Shown here one piece after another: positions 51,597 through 58,696 of a stretch of DNA of 64,000 bases. The stretch covers positions 372,001 to 436,000 of the forward strand of contig JADJWI010000003.1 in the NCBI GenBank assembly GCA_016716435.1, given 5' to 3'. Below the pieces are notes generated by a model. The model worked only from the letters and a program-made list of their open reading frames with translations. It ran no database searches and was not told the DNA's origin. Position numbers and translations under genes: made by a program. Source of the DNA: Acidobacteriota bacterium (lineage in GTDB: Bacteria; Acidobacteriota; Blastocatellia; Pyrinomonadales; Pyrinomonadaceae). Each line of letters opens with the position of its first letter. Position 1 is the stretch's first letter.

Positions 51597-53669
51597 CTAT
51601 CTGTCGCCTGCCCGGCCAAGATATATCCTCAAAGAGGTGTAAGGCAAGTGGGCGTTGTAGTTTTGCGGAGCGATGCCGTACTGCACTTGCTGAGGCGTCA
51701 ACTCGCTATAATCAAAGTACTGATAACCAACACTCCAATCTACGTACCGACTTAGCCGGAAAGTTCCGCGTACCTCGGGCATCTTGAAATCGATGGGATA
51801 GGAACTCAGGATCAACGACGAGTTGAGCGGCGGGATCACCATATCGTTCGTTCCGTTATCTTTATTCCAGCGGAAACTACCGAAGAGGCTCACCCGTTTG
51901 TGCGGGCGGAACCGGCCATCAATAAAGAAATAGTTGTCGCGAACGAAGTATTGGCTGAGGCCAACAGTTGCCGGCCCGCCGAGCGGTATCAGGACCGAGA
52001 CCTCGCTGGTCAGCCAGTGGTAGTCGTAGCCGCCGCTGATGCTTACCTCGCTGATCGGATCCCAATCGATCGAGCTTGAGAAGATGCGGCTTCGCACTTG
52101 TGTAACGAAAGATGCGGTCGGTGTTGTGACAGACTGCCCGGGATTATCGTTATCTTTCGTAATGAAGGAGAGATTTACAGCAAACTTGTTAAAATTCGTC
52201 CGGCTCCGCACGCGGAAATTTGCGAACTCGTAGTTAGCAAGTCGAGTAAAGACATTATCAGCCTTGCCTGCTTCGACATCGGCAAAAACCGTCCAATTGC
52301 TCGTTGGCTTGAACTTAGTTCCTGCAATAAATGTGTTTGTAGTATTCTCTGCCTCCTCCGGCACAAGCGGCGGGATCGGCGAGCCGAAATTTACCGTCGA
52401 GATGCCGAGTGCTACCTCGCGGTGCGTGTAACGCCAGCCGATGTTGAAACCAAATCGATTGTTGACCTGGTAATCTCCTTCGAGCGTGTTCGTGTAACGC
52501 CGGTACCGGGTCGAGGTATAGTTAAGCTGCCGCGAGGTCGTTCCAGGAACACCGACAAATTGATAGACATTGCCGCCGTTAATGTTGAACCCGTCATAGT
52601 TGAACGTGTTCGAAATGCGGAACTTGTCTGCTATCCGCCATGTAAAGCCGAGGTCAGCACGCGTCTGAAGCCGTTTGGCATCGCCGATCGAGCTGTATGT
52701 GTCCGTTACCTGGACATTGGTAGCGTTTCGATAGACCAAAGATTCATTGAAATTAAAGTCATTCGAAACCGAGGTATGGACGACCTTCGCCGCCACGTCG
52801 AAGACCTTCGCGAAAGTACGCTGGAGGCTGAAGACGCCGAAGTGAGTATCGCCGACGATCGGGTTTGAGCGGTTCATCGTCTCGATTCTAATGTTATTTG
52901 TTGTTACATCACCGGGGTCGTTGGTTACGGAATAAAGTGTACGGTCATTGAACGACCGGTAACCGTAGGTTCCCGAAAGATTAAATCCGAGAAGCTTCCC
53001 GTCCGCCCCAACTCGAAAGTCGCCGGCCTTGTAGTTAAGGTCCTGCACCGCCGGGAACACATCGCCTCGTGAGATACGCGTTGACGTCGTGCCCGTGCCG
53101 TCGGCAACGTTGAACGAATAGCCGATACGGAACCTGATGTTTGGGTTCTGCGGCAGAAGCGTCAGGTCAAGATCGCCAAAATTCCTCCGGCGGTCTGCAT
53201 TGTGAAGGTTGCGGAGGTCGTTGCCAACCGCGTGGTTATTCAGGTTGTTGAAATAGGCAACACGCCTTACGCTTGCGTCAAAACGATAGTAGCCCAAGCG
53301 TTCCATTCCGGCACGAAAATAACCGCTCGGATCCGCGCCCCAGCCTGAGCCGAGAAACGTCAATGTATCGAACGGCTTCCCTTCGTTCGTGCTCGTATCC
53401 TCAATTGTGAAGCCGGAATCAAAGACGCGAAACCCGCGTTTGTAGTTCAGGTCGCTCCGGTACTTGTTCTCATTGCCCTCAACCTCAACCCACCGTGCGC
53501 CGATCTCAGCACTTCCTTTGATCGTGAATCGGTCTTCCGGTGTCGGGGTCGGCGATTGGGCCGTCGCGGAAAATGCGAACGCGATAAGCGCCGCAAAAAC
53601 GGAAAGGCTCATCGCCGGGCGGCAACAGAGTTCTTTAAGCGGAACGTATTTTCTTTCTATGGAGATCAT
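51597..53669 (-). CDS. MtrB/PioB-like outer-membrane porin
   Basis: A 690-residue exported protein (signal MSLSVFAALIAFAFSATAQ, after a 19-residue leader). The mature part is an alternation of short strands rich in Tyr, Phe and Arg (FRAGMERLGYYRFDASVRRVAYFNN; RFRIGYSFNVAD; GYDYHWL) typical of a large beta barrel, with the MtrB/PioB-style WKGDLTLLPQNPNIRF-like pattern (FGDLDLTLLPQNPNIRFRIGY). It lies 14 bp after the decaheme gene. MtrB-type barrels sheath an MtrA cytochrome to carry electrons through the outer membrane. Confidence 0.82.
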   Translation of the reverse strand: MISIERKYVPLKELCCRPAMSLSVFAALIAFAFSATAQSPTPTPEDRFTIKGSAEIGARWVEVEGNENKYRSDLNYKRGFRVFDSGFTIEDTSTNEGKPFDTLTFLGSGWGADPSGYFRAGMERLGYYRFDASVRRVAYFNNLNNHAVGNDLRNLHNADRRRNFGDLDLTLLPQNPNIRFRIGYSFNVADGTGTTSTRISRGDVFPAVQDLNYKAGDFRVGADGKLLGFNLSGTYGYRSFNDRTLYSVTNDPGDVTTNNIRIETMNRSNPIVGDTHFGVFSLQRTFAKVFDVAAKVVHTSVSNDFNFNESLVYRNATNVQVTDTYSSIGDAKRLQTRADLGFTWRIADKFRISNTFNYDGFNINGGNVYQFVGVPGTTSRQLNYTSTRYRRYTNTLEGDYQVNNRFGFNIGWRYTHREVALGISTVNFGSPIPPLVPEEAENTTNTFIAGTKFKPTSNWTVFADVEAGKADNVFTRLANYEFANFRVRSRTNFNKFAVNLSFITKDNDNPGQSVTTPTASFVTQVRSRIFSSSIDWDPISEVSISGGYDYHWLTSEVSVLIPLGGPATVGLSQYFVRDNYFFIDGRFRPHKRVSLFGSFRWNKDNGTNDMVIPPLNSSLILSSYPIDFKMPEVRGTFRLSRYVDWSVGYQYFDYSELTPQQVQYGIAPQNYNAHLPYTSLRIYLGRAGDR

Positions 53670-53683
53670 TGTTCTGTGCCCCC

Positions 53684-54718
53684 TTATCTAAAGAAGTCCT
53701 TATTGCTGTTCGAGCCGTGGATCTGCGAATGGCAGACCGTACAGTTCTGTGTACGAATGCTCGTTTGCGTGTGCGGCCCGGTTGGAATATTCGGGTCGAG
53801 TTCGACGTTCACGATATTCGTGTGGCATTCGAGGCAGAGTTGCCTGACCGAGCTACGCTTAAGCATCTTCGGGTTGTTCGAACCATGCGGCGTGTGGCAA
53901 GCAGCACAGCCTTCGGTCGTAAGCGGGGCGTGTTCGAACGCGAACGGGCCCCGCATCTGCGTATGGCAACCGACGCACGACTGGTCAGAGCCAAGTGCAA
54001 GTCGTGCCTGCTTGGTCTCAAATCCACCGTGCGGGTTGTGGCAGTCGCTGCAGCTCATCGTCCCTTCGAGCACCTTATGGCGGAAGGGTTTCGAGAATTG
54101 CGCCTTCGTTTCCGTGTGGCAGCTCATACAGAGCTGCGGTTCGGCAGCGATCAGCATTGCACGGCTTGCCAGAGTCGGTCGGTCGCTCGAGGCCGGATTG
54201 GTCAGCGTGATCGAACCCGCTTTTTCCGGCCCGTATGTCGAACCGTGTGCCGAGTGGCAATCCGTACATCCGACGTTGTTGCGGAAGTGGTCGCCCCTGC
54301 GGAAATTGTTGTGGTTCTCTCGGCCTGCATGGCAGGTAAGGCAGCTTTCGGAAACGGCCTTTGTGTCCATTTCTTTGAAGATCTTGATCTTCGTTCGGTC
54401 TCCGCCGCCCTCAACGTGTTCGCGGCCCGGGCCGTGGCACGCCTCGCATCCGACGACTTTGCCTTTCCATCCTGTAAGTTCGCCGAGTTTGCCGTGTACA
54501 GTTTTTGCTACCTGGTCGAATTGCTGTTCGTGACATGCTTTGCATGTTTCCGAACCGACGTAATCGTCCTGGCCAACCTGATAGACGGCCTCGTTCTCAT
54601 AAAGGGCGACTTCGGAAGTACTGATGGCCTGTGAGACCGTTCCGAAAGCACCCCAGATCACAATGACCGAAAAGGTCACGATAACCAGGATAAGTTTGAT
54701 AAATGTTGTTGAAGCCAT
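53684..54718 (-). CDS. Decaheme cytochrome, MtrA/DmsE family
   Basis: A 344-residue exported cytochrome with ten CxxCH motifs: CKACH, CEACH, CLTCH, CTDCH, CMSCH, CSDCH, CVGCH, CAACH, CLECH and CTVCH. YVGSETCKACHEQQF, VGCEACHGPGREHVEGGG and CSDCHNPHGG are characteristic of MtrA/DmsE. The N-terminal helix acts as signal or anchor. The ATG at 54718 follows GGGAGGCG; an ATG at 54736 adds six residues. It is upstream of the porin gene, and the pair makes a porin-cytochrome conduit. A CRP-type site lies upstream. Confidence 0.93.
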   Translation of the reverse strand: MASTTFIKLILVIVTFSVIVIWGAFGTVSQAISTSEVALYENEAVYQVGQDDYVGSETCKACHEQQFDQVAKTVHGKLGELTGWKGKVVGCEACHGPGREHVEGGGDRTKIKIFKEMDTKAVSESCLTCHAGRENHNNFRRGDHFRNNVGCTDCHSAHGSTYGPEKAGSITLTNPASSDRPTLASRAMLIAAEPQLCMSCHTETKAQFSKPFRHKVLEGTMSCSDCHNPHGGFETKQARLALGSDQSCVGCHTQMRGPFAFEHAPLTTEGCAACHTPHGSNNPKMLKRSSVRQLCLECHTNIVNVELDPNIPTGPHTQTSIRTQNCTVCHSQIHGSNSNKDFFR

Positions 54719-54803
54719 GGTCGCCTCCCCTATCAATCGGGAAAAAATTGTAAAACTTTAGCTGATTTGCCGACTAACTCTACATCGATATTGGTGGCTG
54801 CTA

Positions 54804-54819
54804 TGTGACAAGTGTCACA
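54804..54819 (-). promoter_or_regulatory. CRP-type site before the decaheme-porin operon
   Basis: TGTGACAAGTGTCACA is a TGTGA-N6-TCACA palindrome. A minus-strand -10 box TAGAGT (54782-54777) puts the site centre near -41.5. It overlaps the stop codon of the upstream cNMP-domain gene. Confidence 0.8.
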
Positions 54820-55273
54820 AAAAAGCAAAAAGTCTATATATTTCTTGCATTTCCGCGCTTAGGCTGAGGATCAGGCCGTGTCTTAAATGCTCGTCTTTCT
54901 CTATTGCAAGAAGAAGCTTCGTTCGGTCAATAAGTTCTATCCTGCACTCGCTTTCGGCAACTACGGAATAGTATGTTGGCCGACGTGAGATCGTCTCGGT
55001 AAGCCCGATGAGTTCGCTTCGGCCGAAGAGATCTGAAAAAGATGTATCAAGAGCGTGTAGCGACGCCCGGCCCTTAAGAATAAAGATCGCCTTTCGCGGC
55101 ACTTCCTCGGCGGCCAGGATGCGTTCACCGGCGACCGCGATGATCTGCTTTCCATAGGCCAGGAGCCGCAGACCGGCGTCTTCATCAACGTGGAAGATAA
55201 ATGGGCGAATTGGTACCCTTCGGTCGGCGACCTTATTTCGTGGGTTGAAGCTGCATTTCGGCAGTTCGATCAA
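54815..55273 (-). CDS. Cyclic-nucleotide-binding-domain protein without a DNA-binding domain
   Basis: A 152-residue protein with a single CRP-like effector domain (about residues 30-145: ERILAAEEVPRKAIFILKGRASLHAL, GRSELIGLTETISRRPTYYSVVAES). The phosphate-binding cassette is not canonical, so the ligand is uncertain. There is no HTH. It starts with TTG, 4 bp after GGGAGG. It has its own CRP-type site and lies between the CRP-family gene and the cytochrome operon. It may modulate the regulator or act as a redox sensor. Confidence 0.8.
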   Translation of the reverse strand: MIELPKCSFNPRNKVADRRVPIRPFIFHVDEDAGLRLLAYGKQIIAVAGERILAAEEVPRKAIFILKGRASLHALDTSFSDLFGRSELIGLTETISRRPTYYSVVAESECRIELIDRTKLLLAIEKDEHLRHGLILSLSAEMQEIYRLFAFL

Positions 55274-55352
55274 GCGGCCTCCCTGCGGGAGAATTCATCC
55301 GCTAGTCTTTTTGCATTCTACTAAGGAGAATAGGACAGCCGTCACACGTTCG

Positions 55353-55368
55353 TGTGATTACCATCACA
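55353..55368 (-). promoter_or_regulatory. CRP-type site before the cNMP-domain gene
   Basis: TGTGATTACCATCACA matches TGTGA-N6-TCACA. The minus-strand -10 box TATTCT (55332-55327) places the centre near -41. A second overlapping palindrome, TCACACG-TT-CGTGTGA (55342-55357), may be an additional site. Confidence 0.78.
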
Positions 55369-55376
55369 TCGGGCTT

Positions 55377-56114
55377 TTAGCTTCGCGACCGCGAACCGCG
55401 GGGTCTTGAAACAACCGAACGGAGCCGTTCCGGGTCGTGTATCAAAAGGTCCGAACCTTTCAGCGAGATAAGCTCGTTTTGCCTGAAGTCTTTTAGCAGC
55501 CGCGTTACCGTCTCACGCGAGGTGCCGATCATCTCGGCGATTTCCTCGTGGGTGAACGGCAGCTTAAGCCTAACCGCTCCGTGGCCATTGCCGTTCTCGC
55601 GGCACCAGGAAAGCATTAAGCCGGCAAGCTTTCCTGCAACCGAATTCGTAAGGCCAAATGAGCGGATCTGATCATAAGCATCGTGATACTGCTGGCTCAG
55701 GTGCTCGACCGCTCGCATAGCGATATCCGATCGCTTTTCCATCAGGTCGAGAAATTCTTTTCGACGAACGTAATTTATTTGACAGGGTTCGATCACCTCG
55801 GCCGAGACCTCGTATTCGCCGCCGGCTACAACGGCACTCAGGCCAAGGATCTCGCCCGGCTTGGCGATGTGGAGAATAACGACCTTTCCATCCTGCGAAC
55901 AGGTGTAGAGCTTTACGCTGCCCTGGCAGAGAATGTAAACGCCGTTAGCCGGTTGGCCTTCGATGAAAAGCATGCTCCCGGATGGATAAGTGTTCGTGAT
56001 CTTTGTTACTTGAAAGAGATCGAGACTGTGATCAGAGATACTGCAAAAAAAACCGTCCTTCTGCAGCCCGCATTCGGGACATTTGTGTTCAACATTTAAG
56101 ATCGGCAGGGTCAT
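55377..56114 (-). CDS. CRP/FNR-family transcription regulator
   Basis: A 245-residue regulator. The N-terminus has cysteines C12, C15 and C24 (HKCPECGLQ...FFC), which could hold an Fe-S cluster as in FNR. An effector domain spans about 30-150 (YPSGSMLFIEGQPANGVYILCQGSVKLY). The HTH (THEEIAEMIGTSRETVTRLLKDF) has the CRP-type RETVxR recognition helix, which reads GTGA half-sites, not the E-xx-SR of FNR. Matching sites lie before the cytochrome genes. It is coupled to the upstream usp gene (TAATG). Confidence 0.9.
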   Translation of the reverse strand: MTLPILNVEHKCPECGLQKDGFFCSISDHSLDLFQVTKITNTYPSGSMLFIEGQPANGVYILCQGSVKLYTCSQDGKVVILHIAKPGEILGLSAVVAGGEYEVSAEVIEPCQINYVRRKEFLDLMEKRSDIAMRAVEHLSQQYHDAYDQIRSFGLTNSVAGKLAGLMLSWCRENGNGHGAVRLKLPFTHEEIAEMIGTSRETVTRLLKDFRQNELISLKGSDLLIHDPERLRSVVSRPRGSRSRS

Positions 56115-56590
56115 TAAGGGACTACCTCCCCATGATCAGTGGTTGCGTTTCCGCGAACCACGAGCACGTTGCATGGAGCGTGGTGCGTTACTGCATTCGA
56201 AACCGAACCCAGATACGCCCGCTCCCAAAATCCGCGGCCGTGTGATCCGACCGCGATCAGATCCGCAGGCCATTTTGTGGCCGCTTCAACAATTTCCTGC
56301 CCGGCTTTCCCGACGAGTAGCTTTGATGAGACCTTGGCTCGCTCACCGGCACCATCGCGGAAACGCTTCTCAGCCTTTTCCAGTACCTTTGCCGCCCTTT
56401 CGCGAGCGTCCTTGAGATACGAAGCGTAGTAAGTGTCCAAAACACCAAACGGAGCACCGACAGTGTTGACCAATGGCTCAACCACGGCGACGATCATCAC
56501 TTCGGTCTCAGCCCGTGTATGATAGCGCAAAACCTCATCAATGGCCGCATTGCTAAATTCGGAACCGTCCGTCGCGATCAAGATCTTCAT
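56114..56590 (-). CDS. Universal stress protein, single domain
   Basis: A 158-residue UspA-type protein with KILIATDGSEFSNAAIDE at the N-terminus and VGSHGRGFWERAYLGSVSNAV near residue 128 as an ATP-binding signature. I start at ATG 56590; a GTG at 56623 adds 11 residues. Its stop codon overlaps the crp start, so it is the first gene of a usp-crp operon, and a sigma-54 promoter match lies 81 bp upstream. Confidence 0.92.
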   Translation of the reverse strand: MKILIATDGSEFSNAAIDEVLRYHTRAETEVMIVAVVEPLVNTVGAPFGVLDTYYASYLKDARERAAKVLEKAEKRFRDGAGERAKVSSKLLVGKAGQEIVEAATKWPADLIAVGSHGRGFWERAYLGSVSNAVTHHAPCNVLVVRGNATTDHGEVVP

Positions 56591-56669
56591 TTTCGATCGT
56601 CCTCCCTTCAAATGCCGGGCCACAATCAGCCAACGGCAACGGGTTCAATCAATTACCGCAATATGTGAC

Positions 56670-56685
56670 GGCAATCACCGTGCCT
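56670..56685 (-). promoter_or_regulatory. Sigma-54 promoter for the usp-crp operon
   Basis: Minus-strand AGGCAC-GGTGA-TTGCC matches the -24/-12 consensus except the first and last bases. The -12 GC is 81 bp before the ATG at 56590. A CRP-like half-palindrome (TGTGACGGCAATCACC, 56664-56679) overlaps it. Confidence 0.62.
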
Positions 56686-56787
56686 TTTAGTGAACTCAAA
56701 CAGCGCCCGTGATTTACTTAGGATTCGGAGATATCTGTGAGGAACGAGAGGATAAAGGCGCGTAAAAGCACGCGCGTGGGGTGAAAA

Positions 56788-58164
56788 TTATTTTCCGATG
56801 CAGAAGGTAGAAAAGATACGCGTCAGCATATCTTCGGTCGTTGTTTCGCCGGTTATTTCGCCGAGGTAGCGAAGCGCACTGTGGAGCCCGACGAGTGTTA
56901 TTTCCTCGCTCGTACGTTCCTCGATCAGGCCGATCGAACCGAGCACTTCATCGCGAGCACGGAGCAGGAGGTCGTGGTGCCGAGCATCCGTGATCAGAAA
57001 ACCCGAGGCATCGACATCGCCCGGGGCAAACGGTCCGATGATCGCCGCCTTCAACTCCTCAAGCCCCTCGCCCGTTTTCGCTGACATGGGAATTATCCTA
57101 TCCCTCAGGTAGGCAAGCGAAGAATTCTCGGCGGCGACCATTCGGTCGATGTCGGATGAAGGCACTTTATCGATCTTGTTCAGAGCGACAATGTAGTTCA
57201 GCCCCTTTACGCTTTCGAGCAACTGCCGATCTTCGTCGGAGGTCTCGACCGAGGCGTCGAGCATCAGTACGACCAAATCGGCATCCGCCATTGTTGCCTT
57301 CGAGCGTTCAACGCCAATGCTTTCCACCAGGTCGGTCGTTTCCCGAAGGCCGGCTGTATCGATAAGCGAAACGGGAATGTCGTTGATCGTGAACCGCTCG
57401 TGAAGTTGATCGCGGGTCGTCCCGGCGATGTCGGTGACGATCGCCCGCTCGCTGCCCAAAAGTGCATTGAAAAGGCTAGATTTGCCGACGTTAGGATGGC
57501 CGATGATCGCCACCCGCAGCCCCTCGCGGATCAGATGCCCGGCCTTGAAGGTCGCGGCAAACCGTTCGAGCTCCGAGGCGACCCCGACGAGCTTTTCCCG
57601 TATCGACGCCGTCTGCATTGCGGGCAGGTCGTCCTCAACGAACTCGAGTGCCGATTCAAGCACGACGATCACATCGAGCAAATCGTCCTTCACCGGTGCG
57701 AGCGTCTGCGAGATCTCGCCCCGAATTTGCCTTACGGCCTGCCGGGCGGCGGTCGCTGTTTGTGAATCGATCAGGTCGCGGATCGCTTCCGCTTCGGCCA
57801 GGTCCATCTTGCCGTTCGCCAGAGCTCGGAGCGAAAACTCGCCCGCGTCGGCCATTCGCGCACCCAACCGTAGCGAGGCATCGATAACCTGCCGCAGGAC
57901 GACCGGCGAACCATGGCAGCTTACCTCAACCACGTCCTCGCCTGTAAAGGAATTGGGGCCGCGGTAAAAGGTGACGACCGCTTCATCTATCGCTTCGCCG
58001 GTTTCCGTATCAGCGAGCTTGCAAAGCGTCGCCAGCCGCGGCTCAAAACTCTCCGTGCCCGCAAAACGCCCCGTGATGCGCACCGCGTCAGGGCCGCTCA
58101 AGCGAACCGTCCCGATGCCGCTCCGCCCAAGCGGCGTCGCAAGTGCCACGATCGTATCTGTCAT
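56788..58164 (-). CDS. mnmE: tRNA modification GTPase MnmE (TrmE)
   Basis: A 458-residue GTPase that works with MnmG on U34 of tRNA. The N-terminal tetrahydrofolate domain begins DTIVALATPLGRSGIG. The G domain has GHPNVGKSSLFN (G1) near residue 221, DIAGTTRD (G2), DTAGLRET (G3) and NKID (G4). The C-terminus ends FCIGK with the conserved Cys. It is the last gene of the rpmH-rnpA-yidD-yidC-jag-mnmE cluster, a classical origin-proximal order. Confidence 0.95.
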   Translation of the reverse strand: MTDTIVALATPLGRSGIGTVRLSGPDAVRITGRFAGTESFEPRLATLCKLADTETGEAIDEAVVTFYRGPNSFTGEDVVEVSCHGSPVVLRQVIDASLRLGARMADAGEFSLRALANGKMDLAEAEAIRDLIDSQTATAARQAVRQIRGEISQTLAPVKDDLLDVIVVLESALEFVEDDLPAMQTASIREKLVGVASELERFAATFKAGHLIREGLRVAIIGHPNVGKSSLFNALLGSERAIVTDIAGTTRDQLHERFTINDIPVSLIDTAGLRETTDLVESIGVERSKATMADADLVVLMLDASVETSDEDRQLLESVKGLNYIVALNKIDKVPSSDIDRMVAAENSSLAYLRDRIIPMSAKTGEGLEELKAAIIGPFAPGDVDASGFLITDARHHDLLLRARDEVLGSIGLIEERTSEEITLVGLHSALRYLGEITGETTTEDMLTRIFSTFCIGK

Positions 58165-58240
58165 CTCTCGTTCGAAACAAAAAGAGTGAAAAGACCCTCG
58201 GCCCTTTCACTCTTTCAAATATCGCGATCTTTCAAGCCGT

Positions 58241-58690
58241 TTACTTAGGGCTGATCTGCAGCCGTCGGTCGCGTCCGGCACCGACCGATTCTGTCAACAG
58301 GTCTTCGGCCTCGCGGAGCGACATATGGATGATGCGGCGTTCGGTCGAGGTCAGCACACCAAAGGTGAACGGTCGGCCGGTCTTGCGGACCTGGTCGGCG
58401 GCAAAACGCGCCATCGCGTGGAGCTCGGCCTTGCGGGTTTTTCGAAATCCGTCCGCGTCGCAAACAAAGCGATGTTCGCGTTCAAGCTCGCGGCCGTACA
58501 TCTGGAAAAGCAGCGTTTCGAGAGCGTCAAGCAATTCGGCATTTTCAGCCACGGCAAGCTCGACATCCTTCCCCGTAAGGTTGATATAGCAGCCTTCGTC
58601 TGTCCATTCCGCATCGGGTTCAAGGTCGATCCCCATGTCGTCGAACAGGTCTTCGAGTAATTCTTCTGATCTTTCGCAAACGTCGCTCAT
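58241..58690 (-). CDS. jag: Jag/KhpB RNA-binding protein (KH-R3H)
   Basis: A 149-residue protein. A KH-like domain (about 25-85, with GKDVELAVAENAELLDALETLLFQMYGR) is followed by R3H (RKAELHAMARFAADQVRKTGRPFTFGVLTSTERRIIHMSL), and the family-typical C-terminus TESVGAGRDRRLQI. The N-terminal Jag domain is reduced to about 20 residues. It follows yidC by 6 bp. KhpB proteins bind RNA and affect cell envelope synthesis. Confidence 0.9.
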   Translation of the reverse strand: MSDVCERSEELLEDLFDDMGIDLEPDAEWTDEGCYINLTGKDVELAVAENAELLDALETLLFQMYGRELEREHRFVCDADGFRKTRKAELHAMARFAADQVRKTGRPFTFGVLTSTERRIIHMSLREAEDLLTESVGAGRDRRLQISPK

Positions 58691-58696
58691 TTGTCC

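Noticed and set aside
56664..56679. TGTGACGGCAATCACC as a fourth CRP site
   Set aside because: The right half is imperfect, no -10 box gives a sensible spacing, and the same bases form a better sigma-54 promoter. Autoregulation remains possible but is not claimed.
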